DNA of 64,000 nucleotides from Catenulispora acidiphila DSM 44928. Lineage in GTDB: Bacteria; Actinomycetota; Actinomycetes; Streptomycetales; Catenulisporaceae. The translations under genes and the position numbers were made by a program. Position 1 is the stretch's first letter. Each line of letters opens with the position of its first letter. Positions 7,000 to 16,632 of this stretch are shown here, piece after piece. The stretch spans positions 1,302,001 through 1,366,000 of the forward strand of contig NC_013131.1 in the NCBI RefSeq assembly GCF_000024025.1, given 5' to 3'. Below the pieces are notes generated by a model. That model was not told the origin of the DNA, ran no database searches, and saw nothing but the letters and a program-made list of their open reading frames with translations.

Positions 7000-9141
7000 G
7001 TGAGTGATTCTGGGGATTGGGGCGCGCCTGGATACACCGAGATCCGGGTGCTCGGGTCGGGAGCCACGGGGCGGGTCGTGCTCGCGCGGGAGGATGCGGG
7101 CGGGCGGTTGGTGGCGATCAAGTACCTTGCCGCGCGGCTGGTGGGGGACCCTGTGTTCGCCGAGCGCTTCCGGCGGGAGGCTGAGCTCATGGCGCTCGTG
7201 CGGGATCCGCATGTGGTCGAGGTGTTCGGGCTCGTGGTCGCCGCGGACGGGCAGGGTGTCGCGCTGGTGATGGAGGCGGTCGAGGGACCGACTCTGCGGG
7301 CCCTGCTGGGACGCGGGCACGGGTCGCCCGAGGCTGCGCTGGCGCTGCTGCGCGGGTCGCTGCTGGGGCTGGCCGCGGCGCACGACCGGGGCGTGGTGCA
7401 CCGCGACTACAAGCCGGACAACGTGCTGGTGGACGCCCACGGCGAGAGCAAGCTGACGGACTTCGGCATCGCGTCGCCGGCAGGGCAGGGCGTGCCGGCC
7501 GAGGGCACGCCGGCGTACATGGCACCCGAGCAGTGGAACGGCTACCCGCCCGCGCCCGCGTCGGACATGTACTCGGCGGCGGTGGTGTTCTACGAATGCC
7601 TGACCGGAATCCGGCCCTTCCGCTCGGAGACCCTGGCCGAGCTGCGAACGCTGCACGAATCGGCGCCCCCACCGCTGGACCAGGTCCCGCCGCCGGTACG
7701 CGCACTGGTGGAGCGAGGACTCGCGAAGTATCCAGGGCAACGATACGGCGATGTGCGGACCTTTCTGGCCGACGTCGAGGCGGCGGCGCTCGCCGGGTAC
7801 GGAGCGGACTGGCTCGAGCGCGGAGTCAGGGACCTGGGTTACGTCGCCGCGGGGCTGATCGCCGCGGTGCCGCTGCTGGCTTTGGCCGCGGGCGCGACGG
7901 CGGGGACGGTGGGGGTCGCGGGAGCTGCGGGAGCTGCCGGAGCTGTGACGGGAGCAGCTGGAGCGGCCGGGGCAGCGGGCGTTGTCGGCGGCGCGGCGGG
8001 AGCGGCTGGGGCGGCTGGCACGGCAGCAAGTGCAGCCGGTGCGGCTGGGGCGGCAGGAACTGCGGCGAGTGCAGCCAGCGCGGCGAGCGCTGTCGGATCC
8101 GGTGCTGGGGCTGCGGGAGCCGGGACCGGGGCAGCTGGCGCCGGAGCGGCAGGTGTCGGCCAGGCGGCCACCCAAGCCGGCGTCCAAGGTGCGGTTCAAG
8201 CTGGTCAGGCTGGTGGTCAAGCTGCCGGCCATGCCGCTACTCAAGCCGCCGGTCACCTTGGTGCGCAAGCCGCCGGGCATGGTGCCGCTGCTCAAGCCTT
8301 CGGTGGTGCGGCGTCGGCTCATGGGGCGGCGGCGCAGACTTTCGGTGGGGTCGGGCATGCGGTGGCGGGTCATGCTGCTGTTCATGGCTCCACTGCTGCC
8401 GGTCAAGTTCTTGGCGATGCCGGTGGGCACGCCGCGCAGGCCGCGCAGCACACTCGGCGTGCCGCGCGCTGGACGCGGCATGGGGCGAAGCTGCTGCATG
8501 GCAAGGCGCTCGCGGCGACCGTTGCGACCGTCACCGTTGCGGCGGCGGGGACCGGGGTCGTGGTGGCGGCGACGGGGAGTACTGATCCGAAGGCTGCGGT
8601 GGCGCAGGCGGAGGAGTCCACGTTGCGTGCGTTCGGGCGCGGCGATTTTCCCACGATGTGCGACAGCATGAGTGCCGCGTTGCTCAAGCTGTACTCCGGG
8701 ACGCAGGGGTGCCTGAAGCTCATGGCCAGTGCCAATGGCTTCGTGTCCGCTGCCGGCGCCTCGCTCGCCGACGAGCGCAAGGCCGCCAGTGCCGCGACCG
8801 TCGATGCGTCGCAGGTCACTGTCAACGGCGATACCGCGGTGGTGCCCGCGGCGGCGGTGCACATCAAGTTCCCCGCCATCACGATCATGGGGCAGACCGT
8901 GCCGTTCCGGATGAACGACGTCACCTGGGTCAAGGAGAACGGCCGCTGGAGGATCGGCATGCCCAAGAACATGCCGAGCGAGTTGCCGACGCAGCTGTTT
9001 ACCGGCGGCAGCATCCCGACCGATTTGTTCCCGACCGACCTGCCGACTGACTTCCCGACCGATTTGTTCCCGACGGACCTGCCGACCGACCTGCCCACGG
9101 ACCTGCCGACCGATTTCCCCACGGACCTGCCCACCGGCTGA
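7000..9141 (+). CDS. Transmembrane serine/threonine protein kinase (PknB-like) with long Ala/Gly linker and Pro-Thr-Asp tail
   Basis: A 713-residue eukaryotic-type kinase. Residues 10-265 hold a complete catalytic domain: glycine loop VLGSGATGRVVLA, Lys41 in VAIKYL, catalytic HRD at 134-136 with Asn141, DFG at 154-156, and the APEQW P+1 region. Residues about 282-490 are a low-complexity Ala/Gly then Ala/His/Gln linker, with a hydrophobic stretch near 280-305, and a clear membrane helix at about 503-526. The extracellular part (about 530-665) has a DUF4878-like/NTF2-like look (AQAEESTLRAFGRGDFPTMCDSMSAAL... with two cysteines) and ends in 42 residues of PTDL/PTDF repeats. No PASTA domains. 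GTG 7000 was taken because it opens directly onto the kinase fold; its ribosome-binding site is poor. Confidence 0.9.
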   Translation: MSDSGDWGAPGYTEIRVLGSGATGRVVLAREDAGGRLVAIKYLAARLVGDPVFAERFRREAELMALVRDPHVVEVFGLVVAADGQGVALVMEAVEGPTLRALLGRGHGSPEAALALLRGSLLGLAAAHDRGVVHRDYKPDNVLVDAHGESKLTDFGIASPAGQGVPAEGTPAYMAPEQWNGYPPAPASDMYSAAVVFYECLTGIRPFRSETLAELRTLHESAPPPLDQVPPPVRALVERGLAKYPGQRYGDVRTFLADVEAAALAGYGADWLERGVRDLGYVAAGLIAAVPLLALAAGATAGTVGVAGAAGAAGAVTGAAGAAGAAGVVGGAAGAAGAAGTAASAAGAAGAAGTAASAASAASAVGSGAGAAGAGTGAAGAGAAGVGQAATQAGVQGAVQAGQAGGQAAGHAATQAAGHLGAQAAGHGAAAQAFGGAASAHGAAAQTFGGVGHAVAGHAAVHGSTAAGQVLGDAGGHAAQAAQHTRRAARWTRHGAKLLHGKALAATVATVTVAAAGTGVVVAATGSTDPKAAVAQAEESTLRAFGRGDFPTMCDSMSAALLKLYSGTQGCLKLMASANGFVSAAGASLADERKAASAATVDASQVTVNGDTAVVPAAAVHIKFPAITIMGQTVPFRMNDVTWVKENGRWRIGMPKNMPSELPTQLFTGGSIPTDLFPTDLPTDFPTDLFPTDLPTDLPTDLPTDFPTDLPTG
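9019..9138 (+). repeat. Coding tandem repeat encoding (F/L)PTDLPTD units
   Basis: Twelve- to fifteen-base units built on the CTGCCGACCGAC and TTCCCGACCGAT themes repeat about nine times and encode the extracytoplasmic C-terminus of the kinase (residues about 673-713). The units vary at synonymous positions, so the repetition is old or selected at protein level rather than a fresh duplication. Confidence 0.85.
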
Positions 9142-9241
9142 CCGCCCGAACCGCCCGGCAAGCACGACATCAGCGGCTCTCCAACATCACCAGTTGGTAA
9201 CGACCGCAACGCCCCCGCTCAGGCGCCCCGTCCTACACCGT

Positions 9242-12200
9242 ATGAGCCGTGTCCCCGTAGCAACCGGCGGCGTGCTGCCGGGCCTGGTCGGCAAGCGTGC
9301 GATCGCCCAGCGCATGCTCCTGCTGGCCGCCCTGGCGGTGCTCCTGCCGGCGCTGGTCCTGGTCACGCTCATCCGCATGCACGGCACCACCGCCGAGCGC
9401 GACGGCGTGCGCAAGGCGCTGAGCACCCTGCCCGACGGGGAGCGCACCGTGACAGCGCTCTACAACATCGGCTCCCGCTTCCCGGCGGATCCGACCACGC
9501 GCGTCGCCTTCCTGTCCGGCATCGAGCACCAGGTCCACGCCGCCTTCACCGGTGTGGACACCGATGTCGTCCACGAGACCGCGACCGCTCCCTATGGAGT
9601 CGTCGGGACCGGTGCCGCCGCCGCTACCGCCGCCGGCGCCACCCCAAATCAGGCCACGTACTCCGTCTACTTCCTCGGCAGCAACGAAGCCACCCACCAC
9701 GCGCGCCTCGTCGCCGGCGCCTGGCCCGCCCCGGTCCCCGCCGACGCGCAGCCGGGCACCCGCACCGCCTCCGGCACGGAGTTCGAAGCCGCGATCCCAC
9801 AGACCGTCGCCACGGCGAACCACTGGAAGGTCGGCGACGAGGTCGACACGCAGGCGCGCATGGACGGCGCGGAGCAGCGCTTCAAAATCGTCGGCGTCTA
9901 CACGCCGGTCGACACCTCCAGCGACTTCTGGCAGGCCGAGGCTTATAAGGGCACTGGCAAAGGCCAGGAGGACCTGCCCACCTTCGGCCCGGCGTTCGTG
10001 GACCAGAGCGTCACCGCCGGCCACCTGCTCCAGGTCCGCCAGGAGACGGTGATCGCCTCCCCGGACTTCAGCACCATCCAGACCTCCGTCGCCGCCACCC
10101 TCCAGAACCGCCTCGCCGCCCTCGACGGTTACCTGGCCAAAGCTGCCAACAGCGTCGACTCCGACATCCACACCACCGTCGTGGACCAGCTCACCCCGCA
10201 GACCCAGGGCATCGACGGCGACCTGCGCATCAGCAGCCGCCTGAACCTGCTCCCGGTGGTCGAGCTGGGCTTGCTGGCGTTGACCGCGCTCGTCCTGACC
10301 ACCCGCCTGCTGTCCGAGCACCGCCGCGAGACCGATGGTCTGCTGCGCGCCCGCGGCGCCTCGGTGCGCGGGCTGCTGCGGGTCGGCGTCGCCGAAGGGC
10401 TGGTGCTCACCGCGCCGGTGGCGGCGGTCGCGCCGTTCCTCGCCCAGCTTCTGGAACACGGCCTCACCTCCAGCCGCTGGTCCACCGCGCACGACAACGC
10501 CCCGCCGATCTCCTCCGACCTGTGGGTGGTCGTCGCGGTCGGCGCGCTGGCCACCTTGCTGCTGCTGGCTTTGGTGCCGGTGACGTCCTCGGCCAGCTTC
10601 GTCGGCGTCAAGCGCGAACGCAGCCGCTCCCAAGTGCGCACCGCCGTGCAGCGCACCGGCGCGGACGTCGTCGTGGTCCTCCTCGGCGCCGGCGCGCTCT
10701 GGGAGCTGACGCGCTTCGGCAACGACCCCTCCCACAACGGACCGCTCAGCGTGCCGCAGGTGGTCGCGCCGTCGGTACTGCTGCTCGCCGGATCCCTTGT
10801 CCTGCTGAGGGTTCTGCCGCTGATCGTCGGTCCGTTGGAGTACGTCGCCGCGCGCCGCCGGGCCGCCGTCCTCGCCCTCGCGGGCTGGCGCGTGGGACGC
10901 ATGGCGCGGACCTACGCCGCCCCGATGGCCTTGCTGATCATGGCCGTCGCGGTGGGAACGCAGGCCACTGTCTTCCTCGCCTCCGCCGACCGCTCCGCCG
11001 CCGACCAGGGCGCGCACCTGGTCGGTGCCGACGTCCGCGCCGCCGACATCCCCGGCGGCCATCTCGCGGTCAGCGGCTCGTTCGCCGCCGTGCCGGGGAC
11101 CGGCGCCGGGTTCGCCGCGGCGCGCGAGAGCCTGTTCTTCGGATCCGGGCTCCAGCAGCTGCCGGTCAACGTCCTGGGCATCGACCCGGCGCGCTCGGCG
11201 AACGTGGTGGATCTGCGGTCGGATCTGGCGGACAAGAGCTGGCCCAAGCTGTCGGCGCAGTTGGCGACTCGCGGCTGGGACGCCGACGGCATGTCTGGCG
11301 GCGTGGCGTTGCCCGGCAAGCCGACCAAGCTGACCCTCGACGTCCGGTACCAGGGGCAGAACGCGAAGCCGGGCGAAGCCGGCAGCCTCGGCGCGCTCGA
11401 TGTCCAGGCCGAGGTGGTCGACGCGTACGGCGCCGGCGTCGTCGTGGACTTCGGCGGCGTGCCGGCGGCGGACGGTCAGACCCACACCCTGAGCGGGAAG
11501 GTCGACGCCGAAGGCGGAACCATCGCTTATCCGCTGCGGATCACGGCGCTGTCCATCGCCTACCACGCACCGCTGTGCTCCTTCTACGACCAGCAGGGCA
11601 ATGTCGTCCCGAACTGCGCCGTCCAAGCCGGCGGCGAGGGCAACGCCCAGAACGTCACCGTGGACGTCGGGAACCTGACCGCAGACGGACAGCCCGCAAC
11701 GCTCCCGGCCGGGATCCAGGCGCACGCCTTCGGCGAGGCGAAGCCCGGCAGCACCGATTCGGACACGTCCGGGACCAGCGCCGCGCAAGCCGCCTACAGC
11801 GTCGGGACGACCTCCGGCTCCGGGCTCGTGCACTTCACCGAGTACTCCGGCTTCGGGACCTCGACCGCGCCGATCGTCACGCACACCGTGGATCTGTCGC
11901 GCTCCGACGCCTCCGTCGGCGACGTCCCGGTCCTGGCCTCCACGCAGCTGCTGAACACCCTCGGTCTGAAGGTCGGCGACTCCTACACCACCAAGGCTTT
12001 CGGGCCCGAGACGCGCGTGCACTTCGTCGGCTCGGTGCAGGCGATGCCCGCGCCGTACCGCGTCGGCGATCCCGCTCCCGGCGCTCCGGCCGAGAACGCC
12101 GCGCTGATCGTGCCGATCGGCTTCCTGGACCGGGGGGACCTGGTGTCCAAGTCGGTGAACGAGCAGCTCGAGTGGTGGGCCAAGGCAGGCGGGGGCACGT

Positions 12201-12751
12201 CGCCGACGCAGCTCGCCGATCGCTACCGGGCCCTGCACAACGGCGCGCTGGTCGCCGCGCCGGCCGTCAGCGACCGCACCGCGCAGGCCGCGGTCATCCG
12301 GGACGACCCGATCCGCAGCGGCATGAAGCTGACGCTGGTGATCGCCGCCGGCGCGGCGCTGCTGTTCATCCTCATCGGCTTCGCGCTGCACTCGGTCATC
12401 GCCATGCGCGAGCGCACCACCGAACTGGCTCTGCTCAACGCCCTGGGACTGTCCAAGCGCCGCACCGCCGCGATGCTGCTGGCCGAGAACCTGCTGCTGG
12501 TGGTCCTCGGCATGGTCGGCGGCGGCGCGCTGGCGGTGCTCACGATCCGATCGGAACTGCCCTTGCTGATCCTCACCGACTCCGGACAGGTGCCGATCCC
12601 CAAACCGGTGACCGTGGTGGACCTGCCGGCGCTGGCCGGGGTCGGGGCGGTGGCCGCCGTGCTGCTGCTCGGGCTGGTCGCGCTGGTGTCGCTGACGCGG
12701 CGCACGGACGGCGTCGGCGGCACGCTGCGCCTGGGGGAGGACGGCCGATGA
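9242..12751 (+). CDS. Large FtsX/MacB-type ABC transporter permease
   Basis: A protein of about 1169 residues. An N-terminal membrane anchor (RMLLLAALAVLLPALVLVTLI) is followed by a large extracytoplasmic region, a first membrane block around LLPVVELGLLALTALVLTTRLLSEHRRETDGLLRARGASVRGLLRVGVAEGL (FtsX-like), more extracytoplasmic sequence, and a C-terminal FtsX domain: KLTLVIAAGAALLFILIGFALHSVIAMRERTTELALLNALGLSKRRTAAMLLAENLLLVVLG. This is the two-FtsX-domain architecture of mechanotransmitting lipoprotein/antibiotic exporters. Start uncertain: ATG 9242 is preferred, but an in-frame TTG at 9194 is open and neither has a convincing Shine-Dalgarno. The next permease overlaps by ATGA, and no ATPase is encoded nearby. 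Confidence 0.85.
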   Translation: MSRVPVATGGVLPGLVGKRAIAQRMLLLAALAVLLPALVLVTLIRMHGTTAERDGVRKALSTLPDGERTVTALYNIGSRFPADPTTRVAFLSGIEHQVHAAFTGVDTDVVHETATAPYGVVGTGAAAATAAGATPNQATYSVYFLGSNEATHHARLVAGAWPAPVPADAQPGTRTASGTEFEAAIPQTVATANHWKVGDEVDTQARMDGAEQRFKIVGVYTPVDTSSDFWQAEAYKGTGKGQEDLPTFGPAFVDQSVTAGHLLQVRQETVIASPDFSTIQTSVAATLQNRLAALDGYLAKAANSVDSDIHTTVVDQLTPQTQGIDGDLRISSRLNLLPVVELGLLALTALVLTTRLLSEHRRETDGLLRARGASVRGLLRVGVAEGLVLTAPVAAVAPFLAQLLEHGLTSSRWSTAHDNAPPISSDLWVVVAVGALATLLLLALVPVTSSASFVGVKRERSRSQVRTAVQRTGADVVVVLLGAGALWELTRFGNDPSHNGPLSVPQVVAPSVLLLAGSLVLLRVLPLIVGPLEYVAARRRAAVLALAGWRVGRMARTYAAPMALLIMAVAVGTQATVFLASADRSAADQGAHLVGADVRAADIPGGHLAVSGSFAAVPGTGAGFAAARESLFFGSGLQQLPVNVLGIDPARSANVVDLRSDLADKSWPKLSAQLATRGWDADGMSGGVALPGKPTKLTLDVRYQGQNAKPGEAGSLGALDVQAEVVDAYGAGVVVDFGGVPAADGQTHTLSGKVDAEGGTIAYPLRITALSIAYHAPLCSFYDQQGNVVPNCAVQAGGEGNAQNVTVDVGNLTADGQPATLPAGIQAHAFGEAKPGSTDSDTSGTSAAQAAYSVGTTSGSGLVHFTEYSGFGTSTAPIVTHTVDLSRSDASVGDVPVLASTQLLNTLGLKVGDSYTTKAFGPETRVHFVGSVQAMPAPYRVGDPAPGAPAENAALIVPIGFLDRGDLVSKSVNEQLEWWAKAGGGTSPTQLADRYRALHNGALVAAPAVSDRTAQAAVIRDDPIRSGMKLTLVIAAGAALLFILIGFALHSVIAMRERTTELALLNALGLSKRRTAAMLLAENLLLVVLGMVGGGALAVLTIRSELPLLILTDSGQVPIPKPVTVVDLPALAGVGAVAAVLLLGLVALVSLTRRTDGVGGTLRLGEDGR

Positions 12752-15591
12752 AGACGCCGCGCTGGTTCGCCGAACTCGGCCCGGCCCGCCTGGTGCTGGC
12801 CGCGCTGGCGCTGTTGGCCGCCGGGACCGCCGCGACGGCGGTGGCGGTCCCCGCCGACACCAAGAAGTCGGACGCCTTCATCGTCAGTTCCCTGATCGGC
12901 AAGGCGCAATGGGCCCACCGCGACCTGGTGGCCTCCGCGCTCCCGTTCTCCACCGACGCCGCGTATCCGAAGTCCGCCTCCGACATCTCCTCGGTCGCCT
13001 CGGCGAATCTGGCGGCGCTGCCGGACGCCCTGAACCACCTGGTGTCGCAGACCTCGATCACCCGGCAGTACGACCACCTGCTGCCCGTCCGGAACCCGCC
13101 GGCGAAGCTGGCCGACCCGGCGTGGCTGCGCTTCGACTGGGCGCCGCGGCTGGACGACACGGTGCGGTACGTCTCCGGCGGCGCGCCCGGCAAGGAGACG
13201 GTGAACGCGAAGGTCGACCCGGACGACGGGTTCGTCAAATCACTGACGATGATGCTGCCGATCGCGGTGTCGCAGTCGACCGCGGACCGCTTCGGGCTGA
13301 CCGTCGGCACGGTCGTGGACATGAACACGCCGGTATCTGCCAGCAGTCTGCAGTTCCAGATGTCCGTTCAGATCGCCGGGATCTTCGCGCCCAAGGCCGG
13401 TGTCGGCGGGGACGATCCGCTGTTTCGCATCGCCGACAAGCCCGATCCGCAGCTCACGACCGTCTGCCTCGGCGGCGCCAAGGGCTGCGACCAGTCGGTC
13501 GACGTCTGGGAATCGGACGTGTTCGTCAGCCGTCCGGAGGCGATCGCGACGATCTCCAGCAGTACCCGGACCGGGGAGTACACGACGGTCTACGACTACG
13601 TCGTCGATCCGGCCCGCCTGACTCCCTCCGCGCTGACGGCCGTGGGTCCGGCGCTGGACCAGGCGTTGCTGGGAGTCAGCGATCTCAAGGGCAACGTCCA
13701 GTTGAAGACCGGGCTCAAGGACTTGGCGAGCAGTATCCGCAGCACGCAGTCCGACAGCCATCAGCTGGCTGCCGTCGTGCTCGGTGCGTTGTCCGCGGGG
13801 GCGTTGGCGGCGCTGTTCCTCATGCTGCGGCTGACGGTGATGCGGCGGGCCGCGTACGTCACGCTGTGCCGGGCTCGGGGCGCTTCGCCGGTGCGGTTGG
13901 CGTTGCGGCACGCGACGCAGGCGGCGGTGGTCGTGGGGGCGTTCGCGGTGCTGGGGGCGGTCGGGGCGGTGCGCGCCGGGCGTGGCACGCTGCGCGATCC
14001 GGCGGCGTGGTCCGGCGTGGTGCTGGTGACGGTGGTGACGTTCGCGGTGGTCGGCTACCTGGTGTTCCGGGCCGGGGACCGCGTCGTTTCGCAGCGGCAC
14101 GAGGCGGTCGGGGAGACCGCGCGGACGCGGCGGATCGTGCGCGACGTCGGGCTGCTGGTGGCGGCCGGCGGCGCGTTGGCGGTCTACCGCAGTCAGGGTT
14201 CTGCGAATCCGGACGGTTCGATCGACTGGATCGCTGTCGCCGCCCCGGCTCTGCTCGCCTTCGCTGCCGGGATCGCCGCGGTGCGGTTGGTACCGGCGTT
14301 GTTCGGGCCGGCGGTGCGGGTGTTGGCGCGGCGTCGGGGGGCGGTCGGCTTCGTGGCCGCCGCGTTGTCCGGACGGCGGGTGCCGGTGGTCGCGGCGCCG
14401 TTGGCGGGGCTGGTCGTGGTGGTCGCCGCCGGGATGTTCGCGGCGGGGTACGACGCTTCGGTGACGCAGAAGGTGCGGGACGACAGCGTGCGCGCCGTCG
14501 GCGCCGCCGCGCGGATCGATGCCGAGCCGGACTACAAGGCGGTGTTCCCGGACGGGTTCGCCGCTGCGGCGGCGAAGGTTCGGGGCGTGCACAGCGTTTT
14601 CACCGCCCGGGCGGACGCCGGCGGGATCGCGCAGATCACCGCGGACGGCATCCCGCAGCCGCGGCCGATCACGGTGATCACCGTTGATCCGGAAGCTTTC
14701 CGGCGGGCGGCTGCGGCGGCGTTGTCGGACGCCTCGGCGCGCGGGCAGGAGGTTCCGGCGAGCTGGCCGGTGCCGCCGAAGGCGGACGGCACGGTGACGG
14801 TGCTCGCCTCGCCGGGGCTGGCCGGGCTGTACTCCGGGTCGGTGTCGGTGTCCCAGACGGCCGGGTCGTTGAAGGCGGTCATCGGGGGCTATGTGGACGT
14901 GCCGTTGGCTGATTCGGTCGAGGACCGGGGCGGGTCGGACTACGTCGTGGTGCCGGCCGGCGAGGTGCCGATGGCCGATCCCGGGAAGCCGAACGTCGCG
15001 TGGCTCAGCGGGGACACCGGGGCGGTGTCGGTCTCGGCGTTGCGGGCGGTGCCGGGGGTGAGTGCGAGCTTTGTCGTCACGACGTTGGGGGACGTGCAGT
15101 CTCAGGCTTATCGCCAGGGGCGGGTGACGGCGGCGCGGGACGTGTTCCACCTTGTTGAAGCGCTCTGCGTCGGATACTTCGCGCTGTGTCTGTTGCAGTT
15201 GCTGACCGCGACGCGTGCGGTCAGCCGGGACAGCGCTCTGCTCCTCCAGGTGTTCGGGCTGGGGGTGGGGCGCAGCCGGGTGGTCGCGACGCTGGTGCCG
15301 TTGCCGGTCGCGGTGCTGGCGGCGGCTGCGGGGCTCGGGATGGGGGCGGGGTTGTCGCCGTTGCTGGGGTCGCTGAACCACGGTCCGGGCGGCGGGGACG
15401 ACGGCTCGGTGGTGGCGGCCGGCTCGATCGGGTGGGGGTGGACGGTGCCGGTCGTGGCGCTGGTGCTCGCGATGACGGTCGGCGGCGTGCTGCTCGACCA
15501 ACTGCTGCGGCGGCCGCCGGAGTTGTCGGTGCGGTTGCGGGACGCCGAATTCGAGGAGCGGGACCGGATCGGAGTCGGCGGCGGCTGGTAG
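12748..15591 (+). CDS. Second large FtsX-type ABC transporter permease
   Basis: A 947-residue partner of the preceding permease, starting at an ATG that overlaps its TGA (ATGA), so the two are translationally coupled. It begins with an anchor helix (GPARLVLAALALLAAGTAATAVAV), has a large extracytoplasmic domain, then FtsX-like helices: LAAVVLGALSAGALAALFLMLRLTVMRRAAYVTLCRARGASPVRLALRHATQAAVVVGAFAVLG, further helices near 1/2 of the protein, and a C-terminal set ending LLDQLLRRPPELSVRLRDAEFEERD. Probably forms a heterodimeric channel with the first permease. The missing LolD/MacB-type ATPase must be encoded elsewhere if this is an active ABC exporter. Substrate unknown. Confidence 0.83.
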   Translation: MKTPRWFAELGPARLVLAALALLAAGTAATAVAVPADTKKSDAFIVSSLIGKAQWAHRDLVASALPFSTDAAYPKSASDISSVASANLAALPDALNHLVSQTSITRQYDHLLPVRNPPAKLADPAWLRFDWAPRLDDTVRYVSGGAPGKETVNAKVDPDDGFVKSLTMMLPIAVSQSTADRFGLTVGTVVDMNTPVSASSLQFQMSVQIAGIFAPKAGVGGDDPLFRIADKPDPQLTTVCLGGAKGCDQSVDVWESDVFVSRPEAIATISSSTRTGEYTTVYDYVVDPARLTPSALTAVGPALDQALLGVSDLKGNVQLKTGLKDLASSIRSTQSDSHQLAAVVLGALSAGALAALFLMLRLTVMRRAAYVTLCRARGASPVRLALRHATQAAVVVGAFAVLGAVGAVRAGRGTLRDPAAWSGVVLVTVVTFAVVGYLVFRAGDRVVSQRHEAVGETARTRRIVRDVGLLVAAGGALAVYRSQGSANPDGSIDWIAVAAPALLAFAAGIAAVRLVPALFGPAVRVLARRRGAVGFVAAALSGRRVPVVAAPLAGLVVVVAAGMFAAGYDASVTQKVRDDSVRAVGAAARIDAEPDYKAVFPDGFAAAAAKVRGVHSVFTARADAGGIAQITADGIPQPRPITVITVDPEAFRRAAAAALSDASARGQEVPASWPVPPKADGTVTVLASPGLAGLYSGSVSVSQTAGSLKAVIGGYVDVPLADSVEDRGGSDYVVVPAGEVPMADPGKPNVAWLSGDTGAVSVSALRAVPGVSASFVVTTLGDVQSQAYRQGRVTAARDVFHLVEALCVGYFALCLLQLLTATRAVSRDSALLLQVFGLGVGRSRVVATLVPLPVAVLAAAAGLGMGAGLSPLLGSLNHGPGGGDDGSVVAAGSIGWGWTVPVVALVLAMTVGGVLLDQLLRRPPELSVRLRDAEFEERDRIGVGGGW

Positions 15592-15630
15592 AAAGGCCTG
15601 CATGACAACCAGCCACCTGGAGGCGGCCCC

Positions 15631-16623
15631 GTGATCGACAGCGAGTGCGCCGCGCTGCGGCAGTGGGGCGGGCTGCCCGTGTTCACCCTGCCGGGCCAGG
15701 ACCTCGAGGACTTGGCGGACTGGCCCGGCGACGTCGAGGTCCCGGCCGACACCGCGTCCTGGGCCTGGCGCGTGGAGGTCACGGAGTTCGACGGTCTGGA
15801 CTATCTGGAGCTCTTCGACGCCTTCCTGCGCACGATGGACACCGCCGCCACCGCCGCCATCACTGCCTTCATCGTCGGCAACTGGGTCACCAGCGACACG
15901 ATGAGCCTCACTTCCGCGGACGTCTTCGCACCCCTGGTAGCCGCCGCCGACCGCTTCCCGAACCTGCGCCACCTGTTCCTCGCCGACATCGAGGCGGGGC
16001 AGTTCGAGATCTCCTGGATCAAACACAGCGACCTGACGCCTCTCCTGCGCGCCTTCCCGAAGCTTCAGACCTTCGGCGTACGCGGCAGCGAGAACCTCGC
16101 CTGGGAGCAGCGTGCCTATCCCGAACTCAGGGAACTGACATTCCAGAGCGGCGGCCTCCCCCCGGCGGTGGTCCGCGCGGTCGCCGCCTCGGAGTTCCCA
16201 GAACTGACCGACCTGGAGCTCTACCTCGGCGACGCAGAGTACTTCGGCGGCTCCGAGCCAACAGACCTCGCGGGCATCCTGGAAGGCACCACCTTCCCCA
16301 AGCTCCGCTACCTGGGCCTGCGCGACGCCGAGAACGCCGACGACATCGCGGCCGCAGTGGCCCACGCCCCGATCGTGTCACGCCTGGAGGTCCTCGACCT
16401 CTCCCTGGGTACCCTCGGCGACGAGGGAGCGGCGGCACTCCTCGCAGGCCAGCCATTGACCCACCTGAAGAAGCTCGACCTCCACCACCACTTCATCTCC
16501 GAGCCCATGCAAGAACGCCTCCGCGAGGCCCTCCCCGGAGTCGACCTGGACCTCTCCCGCCACGAGGAACCCGACCAATGGGACGACGGCGAGGAGAACC
16601 GATTCGTCTCGGTCGCCGAGTAG
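15631..16623 (+). CDS. STM4015-family leucine-rich-repeat-like protein, copy 1
   Basis: A 330-residue soluble protein of the STM4015 family, named after a Salmonella Typhimurium locus. It has an N-terminal segment (WGGLPVFTLPGQ), a Trp/Asp-rich middle, then irregular leucine-rich repeats: FPNLRHLFLADI, FPKLQTFGVRG, YPELRELTFQSGGLP, FPELTDLELYLGD, FPKLRYLGLRDA, LEVLDLSLGTLGDEGAAALLAG and LKKLDLHHHFIS. The last two modules are the best conserved. No enzyme motif is present, so it may be a scaffold, recognition subunit or the substrate of the downstream enzymes (inference). GTG 15631 is preceded by GGAGG at 15619-15623. It heads a same-strand run through STM4011, with the remnant and copy 2 following closely. 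Confidence 0.85.
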   Translation: MIDSECAALRQWGGLPVFTLPGQDLEDLADWPGDVEVPADTASWAWRVEVTEFDGLDYLELFDAFLRTMDTAATAAITAFIVGNWVTSDTMSLTSADVFAPLVAAADRFPNLRHLFLADIEAGQFEISWIKHSDLTPLLRAFPKLQTFGVRGSENLAWEQRAYPELRELTFQSGGLPPAVVRAVAASEFPELTDLELYLGDAEYFGGSEPTDLAGILEGTTFPKLRYLGLRDAENADDIAAAVAHAPIVSRLEVLDLSLGTLGDEGAAALLAGQPLTHLKKLDLHHHFISEPMQERLREALPGVDLDLSRHEEPDQWDDGEENRFVSVAE

Positions 16624-16632
16624 GCGGCGGCG

